A stretch of 24,809 nt of DNA, from positions 1 to 24,809 of IMG/VR virus record IMGVR_UViG_3300020204_000350, one strand, 5' to 3'. Position numbers and translations under genes: made by a program. The notes below the pieces were generated by a model, which was not told the DNA's origin, ran no database searches, and saw nothing but the letters and a program-made list of their open reading frames with translations. Shown one piece after another: positions 7,851 through 16,000 of this stretch; the stretch's first letter is position 1, and each line of letters opens with the position of its first letter. This stretch comes from a virus.

Positions 7851-9061
7851 ACAGCAATATCATAACAACAACAAAAGAGGATTTGACAAAAGCAATCGAA
7901 TCCCGTGCGAATGAAATCGCAACAGAGAAAATTAGAAACATCAATCCAATGAATGCACCGCAAGTTGGATATGTAAAGGTCAAAGCAGACCATGACCAGA
8001 AGAATGAGCAGGCACGCATCGTTGGTAATTACATCACTGCAATAACCAAAGGAAAGATTGGTGAAGCAGAAGACATTGCAAACAGAGCCAATGAAAAATA
8101 TGTGACACGTGCTAACTTCAACACAGGCACAAATGCACAGGGCGGTTTTGCGGTGCCACAATTTTGGGTTGAAGAAATCATGTCTTTTGCAGACCGATTT
8201 GGATATGCAAGAGCATTGGCAAAAATCTATCCGATGCGCGGTAAGACTGAAAACATTACTTCATCAGGTGCATTCAGTGCAGCCGTTGTTGCAGAAGGTT
8301 CATCACTCACATTGACAGACAGTGCAAATTTCTACACAGGCACAGCACTCACAGCAAAGAAAATTGTTGGTGGATGCATTGTGTCTGATGAGCAATTGCG
8401 TGATGCAACACCTGCTTTTCTTGACTACACAATTCAAGGCTTGGCACAGGCAATTGCAGAAGCAGAAGACAAGCAGTTTTTCAAAGGCACAGGAAATGCA
8501 CCCGAATTCACAGGATGCACAATCTTGTCAGGAACATCAGTCATCCGTCAGGGTGGTGCAAACAATTCAGGCAAAGATGCATTTGAAGATATATCATGGA
8601 AGGATCTCATCAACCTTCGACTTGGTGTGAATTCAGGCGTTGGTGCAAATGGTGTGTTTGTTGTGCCACAATCTGTATTTGGCTATTTGTTGAAAGAAAC
8701 AGATGCAGTGAATGGTCGCCCAATTTTTGACATGATACGTCCTTTGGAAGTGACATCAATTGGATTGACAGCTTTGGAAAACAATACATATGTGACACCA
8801 ACAGGTCGCCCTATGCATGTTGTTCCTGATTCACTTTTTGCAACATCAGCAGCAAATACAGCATCAGCAGTATATGCAGACTTCTCACAATATTCAATTC
8901 TTGGAATTCGTGAAGACATCACTGTTGATGAATACAAAGAATATTTTGCAGCAACAGGTTTGGGTGGCACACAACAGCGTGGCATCATGGTGACAGAATC
9001 AATTGGAATTGCATTCCCTGCGCCATCAGCAATTGGCGTTCTCAAAACATCAACAACATAA
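7847..9061 (+). CDS. Major capsid protein, HK97 fold
   Basis: 404 residues. The N-terminal 85 or so residues are charged and helical, like the delta domain that acts as scaffold and is removed by the prohead protease. The conserved HK97-type body starts near residue 90 with NAQGGFAVPQFWVEEIM, continues with a segment around GSSLTLTD and with IVSDEQLRDATPAFLDY, then GLAQAIAEAEDKQFFKGTG (the E-loop and spine helix neighbourhood is expected here), and ends with an A-domain containing a GIREDITVDEY-type segment. The start overlaps the protease stop (ATGA), coupling the two. Whether the capsid cross-links chemically, as in HK97 itself, cannot be judged. Confidence 0.94.
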   Translation: MNSNIITTTKEDLTKAIESRANEIATEKIRNINPMNAPQVGYVKVKADHDQKNEQARIVGNYITAITKGKIGEAEDIANRANEKYVTRANFNTGTNAQGGFAVPQFWVEEIMSFADRFGYARALAKIYPMRGKTENITSSGAFSAAVVAEGSSLTLTDSANFYTGTALTAKKIVGGCIVSDEQLRDATPAFLDYTIQGLAQAIAEAEDKQFFKGTGNAPEFTGCTILSGTSVIRQGGANNSGKDAFEDISWKDLINLRLGVNSGVGANGVFVVPQSVFGYLLKETDAVNGRPIFDMIRPLEVTSIGLTALENNTYVTPTGRPMHVVPDSLFATSAANTASAVYADFSQYSILGIREDITVDEYKEYFAATGLGGTQQRGIMVTESIGIAFPAPSAIGVLKTSTT

Positions 9062-9070
9062 TGGTGAATC

Positions 9071-9247
9071 ATGATTCATGCAAAAGTTTTGAAACCATTT
9101 GCCGGATTGGAAGAAGGTCGTATCACTGAATTAAATGATGCAGACTTTGCGAAGTTGGAAGCAAGTGGACACGTAGCAAAAGAGGATGCAGGAAAAGCAT
9201 CCACATCAACAAAAAAATCATCTGATAAAAAGGCAGACAAATTATGA
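9071..9247 (+). CDS. Small lysine-rich post-capsid protein
   Basis: 58 residues, starting MIHAKVLKPFAG and ending in a Lys/Ser/Thr-rich tail (STSTKKSSDKKADKL). It begins 9 bases after the capsid stop and overlaps the connector gene by four bases (ATGA). Small proteins with a VLKPFAG-like start and a GxxxxL-type middle are common directly downstream of HK97-type capsid genes. Some may help head-tail joining, but the role is not established. The gene is real by spacing, coupling and codon use. Confidence 0.75.
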   Translation: MIHAKVLKPFAGLEEGRITELNDADFAKLEASGHVAKEDAGKASTSTKKSSDKKADKL

Positions 9248-9870
9248 GTTATTCAACGGCATATCCAAGGTTGCAAACATCATTCTTTCAATTCAACAAT
9301 TTAGAATTGGCAGGCGATCAAACTGCCGAGGACGCCGTTTTGTATGCTTGGATTGATGATATATTTGACATATGCTTTGCAATGGCTGAATCCTATTGTG
9401 GTCAGCCATTGCGAGCATCTGTTGTGAACTATGTTTTTTCGCACTCACAAGCCCGTCACGGCTTGGAAAGTGAACACAGGTGGAAATACATTCCCTATAA
9501 TGCAAACACATCACTGACAGGATTGCAATGGCGTTCTGATGAATTCGGAAACTTTGCAAATGTATCGGCAGGGAATTATGTTTATTCACAGGACAATGGA
9601 TTGAATTTTGTGATTTATCGCAATATCAATTCCGGACAATTCAGGGCACAATTGTCCACAGGATATTCGGATGCTACGATGCCAAATAATATATTGCAAG
9701 GCATCACAGAAATGGCATCATGGATATACAAGAATTCGGCATTAGGTGGAAATTGGTTTGGATTAAATTCAGTTGCAACAGGTGGAGCCGGTCAAAACAT
9801 CAATGCATCCATCAGCACTGACATCAAATGGGAAAAGCATTTTGACAAGTATAGAATTGCGGTTGTCTAA
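9244..9870 (+). CDS. Head-tail connector (gp6-like, putative)
   Basis: 208 residues. Position two genes after the capsid and ahead of a gp10-like protein is where gp6-type connectors that dock on the portal lie. The helical N-terminal third (AEDAVLYAWIDDIFDICFAMAESYCG), a mixed middle and a C-terminal helix (ILQGITEMASWIYKNSALGG) ending with KYRIAVV fit the pattern of these proteins, whose end often reads as a helix followed by a short YR-containing strand. The start overlaps the previous gene (ATGA), and the next gene starts on its stop (TAATG). The middle of the protein has no recognisable motif, so the call is mainly positional. Confidence 0.65.
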   Translation: MSYSTAYPRLQTSFFQFNNLELAGDQTAEDAVLYAWIDDIFDICFAMAESYCGQPLRASVVNYVFSHSQARHGLESEHRWKYIPYNANTSLTGLQWRSDEFGNFANVSAGNYVYSQDNGLNFVIYRNINSGQFRAQLSTGYSDATMPNNILQGITEMASWIYKNSALGGNWFGLNSVATGGAGQNINASISTDIKWEKHFDKYRIAVV

Positions 9871-10460
9871 TGTTTACAAAAGATCAAGTTGTATCAGTCA
9901 TCAGACCTGTTGTTGCGGATCAATTGCAACAGTTTCCTGCATTCATGCAATTGTCAATTGCAAAGTTTATCAAGAATCAAGGTGCAACGGGTGGTGCAAC
10001 ATCGCGGGCACCCGTATTCAATAAGACGGACAATTTGTATAGCGTATCGGGACAGTTGTTTCAATCATTCATCAAGAATAATAAAAATAATATTTACCGC
10101 TCTTCACAATCAGGCGGTCAATTCACACTTGAATATGGAACAAAAATATCCTATGCAAGAATTCATGAAACAGGTGGTTTCATAAAAGCAATCAAAAGAG
10201 CATCATCAGTCAAAAGGAAAAGAGAAACCTATGTGATGGCACAATTCTTTTGGCGTAAGTATATGGAAACAAAAGCACCGTTTTTCAAAATCATTGCATT
10301 GTCAATTGAAAAGAAAGGTGGTATCAATATGAAAGCAAGACCATTTTGGAATCCTGCAATTGAAGACTTCAAAAAAAATGGGCAACCTAAATTTGAAAAG
10401 CAAATGAAACAGGCAATCATTCAAGGTATCATTGACTTGCAAAACAAGACAAGGAAATAA
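9870..10460 (+). CDS. Head-tail completion protein, HK97 gp10 / virion morphogenesis-like
   Basis: 196 residues. It contains the signature YARIHETGG at about residue 94 (the Y-A-x-x-H-E-x-G-G box shared by HK97 gp10-like and Mu/P2-type virion morphogenesis proteins) and, near the C terminus, KARPFWNPAIEDF, matching the usual xRPFLxPA motif. Between them is a longer insert rich in Arg and Lys. It probably sits at the neck or the head-proximal tail end. It starts on the connector stop (TAATG) and is followed by the tail terminator candidate after one base. Confidence 0.72.
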   Translation: MFTKDQVVSVIRPVVADQLQQFPAFMQLSIAKFIKNQGATGGATSRAPVFNKTDNLYSVSGQLFQSFIKNNKNNIYRSSQSGGQFTLEYGTKISYARIHETGGFIKAIKRASSVKRKRETYVMAQFFWRKYMETKAPFFKIIALSIEKKGGINMKARPFWNPAIEDFKKNGQPKFEKQMKQAIIQGIIDLQNKTRK

Positions 10461-10461
10461 T

Positions 10462-10923
10462 ATGTCAAGAGAAAAACATTTGACGGATAGCATTACGGAA
10501 AAACTTGGCACGATGTCAGGCGTGAGGGTATATGAACAAATCCTGTTGCATAAATATGAGTCATATCAATTTGACTATGTTGGAATCTATGGAAGCACGG
10601 ATGAAAGATTCACGGAAGCATTGGAAAACATGGCAGCCGTTTCCGATTTAGGAAAAATAGACATCTATCTTTTGCTTGGAAATGCAGTCAAGAAGCAACC
10701 GACACTTGGCAAAGCATCATTGCGGTATGCAATGCAAGACTTGGCAGAAAAAGTGGAATGGTGCCTGACTGATTTAGAGTTGGATAGCTATGTATCAGAC
10801 TATGAAACAACAACATTTTCGCCTGTTCATTTTATTGGCAGTGAACCAGTGACATTTTCTGATGATGAAACAAAGGGATTGACATTGATGACATTCAGGA
10901 TTTTCTATACAAGGATTACATGA
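10462..10923 (+). CDS. Tail terminator / tail completion protein (putative)
   Basis: 153 residues from ATG 10462, preceded by AAGGAAATAAT as Shine-Dalgarno. A longer TTG-initiated frame from 10432 lies inside the upstream gene and is unlikely. The length, a mixed alpha/beta pattern (SITEKLGTMSGVRVYEQI at the N terminus, KIDIYLLLG in the middle, TLMTFRIFYTRIT at the end) and the place between the gp10-like protein and the major tail protein match lambda gpU-type tail terminators, which cap the tail tube. No diagnostic motif was found, so the function is positional. Confidence 0.55.
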   Translation: MSREKHLTDSITEKLGTMSGVRVYEQILLHKYESYQFDYVGIYGSTDERFTEALENMAAVSDLGKIDIYLLLGNAVKKQPTLGKASLRYAMQDLAEKVEWCLTDLELDSYVSDYETTTFSPVHFIGSEPVTFSDDETKGLTLMTFRIFYTRIT

Positions 10924-11606
10924 CAGAACAATTGCTATCAGTATGCATCATGCATCCAAAGGAATGCAATCTATCTATGCTGATTTCACGATTGCCAAAA
11001 GATGTGCAGATTGTTTCATGTGTCATTCAGCAGGTTGATGAATATGATGAACAATTTGAATTGATTGCAGACACTCCAAAGATTGTGACATTGCAATACA
11101 AATACAAATCCTATGATGTGGATTTTGATTTCAGTGCAATCAGAAACAAAATGGACTTCTATGCATCAGGCAAATGGGTATTGCATATTGATTCTGATGA
11201 ATATATTGCCAATCATCCACAAGATGTCATAGATGAAATACAGGCAATGGATGATGAAGGATGTGTAGCCGGATGGACTTCCATTGCAGGCATCACATTT
11301 GACAAACCTGAAAATGCAGTTGTGAGGGAGCGATACGCAACACACAATTTACGATTGTTCAAAAAGAATTCAGGCATAGAATGGGAAGGCATTTGTCATG
11401 AAGTGCCAACAACCAAGTGTGATGAATTGCCGTTCCATGATACGAATATCATTCTGATTCATGATGGATATGCAATTGAAAAAGAATCATTCACACCAAA
11501 AGCAGAGAGAAACGCAAAATTGCTGATTCGAGAATATACAAGAAAACCGACTCAAAGAGTTTGGACTTATTTAATACGAACATTTCAACACTTTACACAA
11601 GGATAA
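10920..11606 (+). CDS. Family 2 glycosyltransferase inside the tail operon
   Basis: 228 residues. Predicted GT-A fold enzyme that transfers a sugar from a nucleotide-sugar. The AIRNKMDFYASGKWVLHID stretch is typical of GT2 proteins and leads into the DxD-like metal site D91-S-D93-E94. The later segments NLRLFKKNSGIEWEG and CHEV match the RLF...W.G..HE part of the GT2 subgroup that modifies lipid-linked or protein acceptors. It is shorter than most and has no membrane segment. The start overlaps the tail terminator stop (ATGA), and the major tail protein follows after four bases, so it should be made with structural proteins. A tail or capsid protein is therefore a plausible acceptor, but this is inferred from position only; host surface sugars or phage DNA are alternatives. 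Confidence 0.85.
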   Translation: MTEQLLSVCIMHPKECNLSMLISRLPKDVQIVSCVIQQVDEYDEQFELIADTPKIVTLQYKYKSYDVDFDFSAIRNKMDFYASGKWVLHIDSDEYIANHPQDVIDEIQAMDDEGCVAGWTSIAGITFDKPENAVVRERYATHNLRLFKKNSGIEWEGICHEVPTTKCDELPFHDTNIILIHDGYAIEKESFTPKAERNAKLLIREYTRKPTQRVWTYLIRTFQHFTQG

Positions 11607-11610
11607 AGCT

Positions 11611-12177
11611 ATGATAGTTGGAGGCGCAAACCACACCGACTTTTTTTCAGCGTTTGAATCCAATGGCATTCCTGTTTGGGCAACCACAACAACACCATTG
11701 ATTTCACTCACAAAGAAAATCAAGACATCAGTAACAAGAACAAATTTCACAATTGATCAAAATGAAGATGACCCTGCATTGACTGCATTTTTGACAGACT
11801 TTGCACCACAAACGCAGGCAGCATCGGATTCAGGTGAATATGAAGATGGTGTGAAATTTAATTCTGCAACGGCAGCATCGCAAACACTTGGCAAAATTAC
11901 ATATGGTGCAAAATATGCAGGCACTGTTCCTGCATATCAGAACAAAAGAAAGGTTGTCATCATGCTTTGCAAATTGGCACAGGATGTTGGATCATTTGAT
12001 ATGGAATCAGGTAAATACACAAAACCAAAAGTTAGTGGTGAAATTGTCAACAATGACGCATTTGTCACCGTTCCTGCAACTGCATTCCAAAGTAAATTCA
12101 TCACACTTGGCGCTGGAACATACGTAACAATCCCCGAAGATCGCGGGTATGTTGAACTGTGGCTCACAGCATCCTAA
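11611..12177 (+). CDS. Major tail (tube) protein, putative
   Basis: 188 residues, mostly beta-strand in character (short alternating hydrophobic segments, Gly and Thr rich, GAGTYVTIPEDRGYVELWL at the C terminus). There is no membrane segment or enzymatic motif. Position just ahead of two overlapping chaperone-type frames and the tape measure gene is the standard location of the tail tube subunit. A Shine-Dalgarno-like AAGGATAAAG precedes the ATG, and a hairpin terminator follows directly, as expected for a highly expressed protein. The identity is by context and length; sequence alone does not prove it. Confidence 0.72.
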   Translation: MIVGGANHTDFFSAFESNGIPVWATTTTPLISLTKKIKTSVTRTNFTIDQNEDDPALTAFLTDFAPQTQAASDSGEYEDGVKFNSATAASQTLGKITYGAKYAGTVPAYQNKRKVVIMLCKLAQDVGSFDMESGKYTKPKVSGEIVNNDAFVTVPATAFQSKFITLGAGTYVTIPEDRGYVELWLTAS

Positions 12178-12193
12178 ATTGATTGTAATATGG

Positions 12194-12229
12194 CAGGGCA
12201 TAGAAATGTGCCCTGTCTTTTGTTTTGTT
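12194..12229 (+). terminator. Intrinsic terminator after the major tail protein gene
   Basis: A perfect 7-bp stem (CAGGGCA 12194-12200 with TGCCCTG 12209-12215) closes an 8-base loop and is followed by a T-rich run (TCTTTTGTTTTG). It lies 17 bases downstream of the tail protein stop, in the only sizeable gap of the head-tail operon (12178-12255). The interrupted T-run suggests partial termination, which would give more tail tube than chaperone and tape measure transcript. Confidence 0.7.
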
Positions 12230-12255
12230 CAACCACGGGCATTTGAAAGGCATTT

Positions 12256-12768
12256 ATGACTATTTATTACAACAGCAAAGAATACAAAATAGAATTGCAG
12301 ACAATTCTGTCACAGAAACTATACAATGAAGTGACACCATTGTTGAATGAACTTGAAAGATCACAAGGGGCACAAAATGCCTATGAATCTTTATTGCAAA
12401 AAAGAATCATTGGTGATGAATATTTTGCAGGCAAAGTGAATTTGCTCAAAGGTGCAGATGCATGGGAATCAGTTAAGGATGATTTTCATTTGCAAGAAAT
12501 TATTGCAGAAGTCATGTTAACAGTCAGGGAAAATATCTTTGAACATATATCATTGAATGAACAGACAATTGGCATAATATTCAACATGCTCAAAATATGT
12601 ATCAATTGGAAAAAGGTTGAAGCACAATATCCTGATGCAGAATTTTTGGCTGCTTTGAAGTCTGATGTGGATTCTGAATTTTGGCAGGAGCAGGATTTGA
12701 ATTCCATCCTTGAACAATTGAAATTTTTTCGTGCGAATGTATTGGCTCGAATCAAGACAAGTTTTTGA
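12256..12768 (+). CDS. Tail assembly chaperone, first frame (gpG-like)
   Basis: 170 residues, helical and acidic, without known motifs. It lies between the major tail protein and the tape measure gene, exactly where lambda G/T-type tail assembly chaperones lie, and it is followed by an overlapping second frame. GAAAGG precedes the ATG. Near its 3' end it reads LEQLKFFRANVLARIKTSF; the FF codons form the run T(6)C discussed under the frameshift site. These chaperones coat the tape measure protein before tube polymerisation and are absent from the virion. The family call is based on position and the two-frame arrangement. Confidence 0.65.
   Translation: MTIYYNSKEYKIELQTILSQKLYNEVTPLLNELERSQGAQNAYESLLQKRIIGDEYFAGKVNLLKGADAWESVKDDFHLQEIIAEVMLTVRENIFEHISLNEQTIGIIFNMLKICINWKKVEAQYPDAEFLAALKSDVDSEFWQEQDLNSILEQLKFFRANVLARIKTSF
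12724..12731 (+). other. Candidate +1 programmed ribosomal frameshift site
   Basis: The first chaperone frame reads TTT TTT CGT at 12724-12732. Slippage of the P-site tRNA-Phe by one base, from TTT (12727-12729) to TTC (12728-12730), moves ribosomes into the second frame, which is open from 12722 to the stop at 13012. The UUU-CGU arrangement is the one known from influenza A PA-X +1 shifting. The fused product would have 158 + 93 = 251 residues. The second frame lies at +1 relative to the first, so the common -1 slippage cannot link them. Confidence 0.45.
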
Positions 12769-13012
12769 AATGGTCAATGAATGGGTTGTGTTTAATGACC
12801 CTGATGATGATAAATATGTGGATGATGAAGAGCCATTGGCATTAAAATATTTGGATGAATCAATCATTGATGAATATTTCATTTTCCGAAACATAGCAAA
12901 TGGCAGTGCATCAGAATTCCATCATCTATGGAATGAAGTGAGTAGATTGCAAATGTATCGAATGTATGCAATGAACTTGACATACCACAAAGAACGCAAT
13001 TTCAAAGGATAG
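12731..13012 (+). CDS. Tail assembly chaperone, second frame (gpT-like extension)
   Basis: 93 residues if entered at GTG 12731 after a +1 shift, or 80 residues if started independently at ATG 12770, one base after the stop of the first frame. No purine-rich Shine-Dalgarno precedes 12770, while most neighbouring genes have one, which favours the frameshift route. The sequence is acidic (NDPDDDKYVDDEEP) then helical, ending HKERNFKG; no motif is recognised. The tape measure gene starts three bases after its stop. Expected role: the chaperone part that contacts the tape measure protein, as gpT does in lambda. Confidence 0.6.
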   Translation: MRMYWLESRQVFEMVNEWVVFNDPDDDKYVDDEEPLALKYLDESIIDEYFIFRNIANGSASEFHHLWNEVSRLQMYRMYAMNLTYHKERNFKG

Positions 13013-13015
13013 CAA

Positions 13016-16000
13016 ATGGCAAATGACGTAACAATGAAAGTTGGTGTTGACACCAAGGAAGCAGAAGAGGGATTTCAAGAGATTGTGCAGGAAGCAGCAA
13101 AAGCAGCAACACAGGCAGAATCAAAATTCAGTGATGCATTCAAAGGTTCATTTGCAGGAAATTTTGCAGCAGATTTTGCAGCGGATGTCAAGGGCAATTT
13201 ATTACAGGCAGCACAATATGCAATTGATGCTGGAAGCAATTTTGAAAAGGCATTGCAATCTGTTTCTGCTGTGACGGGTGTGACAGGCGAAGGTCTTGAT
13301 GATTTGGGAACACGGGCACAGGATTTGGCATTGCAATTTGGTGGAAGTGCAACAACGCAATTGGAAGCATTCCAAACAGTGCTTTCAAAATTCGGACCGG
13401 ATTTGGCAAAGACACCCGAAGCACTTGGCACTGTTGCTGAATCAGTGAATGTTCTTGGTAAGGCAGCAGGATTGGATGCAAAGCAATCTGTTGATGCATT
13501 GTCAAATGCCATGTTGCAATTTGGTGTTGATGCATCAGACCCTGCAAAACTTGCACAGGAATCAGGAAGGTTCATCAATGTTTTGGCAGCATCAGCAAAA
13601 GTTGGAGCAGCAGAAATTCCACAGGTATCGGAAGCCATTTTGCAAGCAGGGGTTGCAGCAAAAGGTGCAGGATTGTCATTTGAAGAAACTAATGCTGCAA
13701 TTCAAGGTCTTGCCATTGGTGGTAAGGTTGGAAGTGAAGCGGGTATTGCACTTCGGAATGTGATTGGCAAATTGATTGATGGTGGTGGGGAACAAAAAAA
13801 GGTATTGGAATCTGTTGGGCTTTCATACAAGCAATTGGGCACAGCACTCACAACAGCACAGGAAGATGGTGGCGGTCTTGCATCAGCATTGGAAATGTTG
13901 AAAGGTGGATTGGACAAAATCAAAGACCCTGCCGAAAAAGCAGCAGCAGCAGGAAAATTGTTTGGTGCAGAAAATGCATCAGCAGCAGGGATTTTGTTGG
14001 ATCAAGTTGACAATATCAAATTGTTTACAGAAGGTGTGACGGGCACAAATGAAGCAACAGTGCAAGCTGCAATCAATCAGGACACATTGGCATCACGATT
14101 TTCAAAAGTCAAGGCAGCAATTGAAGTTGGATTGATTAAAGCATTTCAAGCATTGACACCAATTGTGAAATTTGTATTTGATAATTTTTCAACAATAGCA
14201 GTTGTTTTGTCACCAATTGCAATTGGATTAGCAGCAGCAGGTATTGCGGCATTCACTTCATCAGCAGGATTTCAAGCATTTTCACTTTCAACATTTCTTG
14301 CAAATTCAGCAGTGGTGACATTTACTGCATCACTTTTGGCAAATCCTATATTTTTGATTGCAGCAGCAGCCGCAGCAGCAGTTGTTGGTATTGTTGCAAT
14401 TGCTGATGCCATGAATGTATCGGCAGAAGAAACAATATCAAATGCAGAAGCACAGCAAAAGAATATTGAAACGCAGCAGCAAATGAATAAGGAAATGCAG
14501 CAGGGAGAAATTCAGACGCAATCACTTGTCAATGAATTTCAGTCATTGGCAGGCAAATCGAAATTGACAGCAGAAGAGCAAAAGCGATTGCAAGAAATAC
14601 AATCAAAATTAGAAGAAAAATATCCAAAGCTGATTGATGCAACAAAATCTTACAAAGAAAATTTGAATGGAGTCACGGAAGTTGGAAAGTCATCAACAAA
14701 GCAATTAGAAAAATTGCGAGATCAAAGTGCTGAACTTCAAAAGGAATTCAACAGAGCTGCAAGGGAAGTCATAAGGGGAAAAAGGGAATTGGCTCTTGGT
14801 GATTTGTATTCATCAACAACAACATTACTTGGTGGTGCAACAGCTCTGACAAACGAAGTTGAAAAATTTAAGATTGCAGTTTACAAGGCAGGAACAGCAG
14901 GAGAAATTGATGCAGCCACATTGGCACTTATTAGAACTGCAAATAAATTAGGTGCAGCCGGATTTGGTGGCGAAGAGAAGCAACAACAATTTGTGGCAGG
15001 CATTAGAAATGCATCAGTACAAGCAGCACAATATTTGGATTTCTACAAAAAGAAAAATGTTGAAACAAGTGAAGTTATCAAAAAGTTAGACAAAGATGAA
15101 AATGACAATGATGCCAATACGCTAAAGAAAAAAAGCACCAATAAGAATAAACAATTGGCAGCTATTGAAGATTTAATAAATGCAGAAAAGCTATTGCAAA
15201 AAAACAATGATACTTCAGCGAAGCAGGAAGCAGTTGAGCAAGGATTAACGGATGTCAGCATTGCAAAGAAAAAGGAATTGTTGGAATCAGAAAAGCAAAG
15301 ATTGGAATTGTTGCTATCAACACAAAGACAACAGGTTACGTATTTTGGTGAAACAACAAACAATTTGAATGCAATAGCACAAATTGAAAAAACAGCAGAT
15401 GGTAAAATAATTTCAAGAATCAAGGGAACAGATCAAGAAAGGGAAAAGGCAGCAAAATTCTACACTGATTTGCAAGAAAGAATTGCAACGGTTGGATTGC
15501 AATTGAATAAGATTTCAGCAACGGAAACAGCGGAAGGGTTCAAAGCTGAATATGAAAGATTGAAAAGGGAAGCCGATGATTTGAAAAAAGCAGTGCCGGA
15601 AACATTGTCAACAAAGTTTGCATTCACAGTTACTGATGCAGAATTCAATACACAAGTGGAAGCATTAAAAACGAAATTGCAAACTACCTATGATGAATTG
15701 AATGCTATTGCAATCAGTGCTGATGAAAAACAAAAAGCAGATATTCAAAAGTTGTTGGAAGACAATTTGAAGCAAAGGGAATTGATTGAAACGCAGGCAG
15801 CAGACATCATTGAACGTGTTGCAATTGAAAGACAAACAGATGGAAACAAACGCAGATTGGATTTAGCACTGTTTGATTTGCGTGTCAAATTTGAAGCAGA
15901 GCAAAAAGAAAATCAAGGAAACTACACAAAACTTGATGAACTTGAAACTGCATATCTTTTGGAGCGTGAAAGATTGAATCAAGAATACAATAGACAAAAC

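Noticed and set aside
12716-12732. -1 or -2 frameshift as the link between the chaperone frames
   Set aside because: The second frame is in the +1 register. A -2 shift gives the same frame, but the Phe tRNA would have to re-pair with AAT, which is poor.
13075-13638. Minus-strand open frame of 187 codons inside the tape measure gene
   Set aside because: It is an antisense shadow: the GCA- and TTG-rich codons of the plus strand rarely produce stops in this reverse frame. The plus-strand protein is clearly a tape measure protein and the antisense product is a Cys/Ser/Ala-rich string without domain features.
13940-14400. GCA repeats suggestive of a microsatellite or CRISPR-like array
   Set aside because: They are irregular Ala codons within coiled or hydrophobic helices of the tape measure protein, with no constant repeat and spacer structure.
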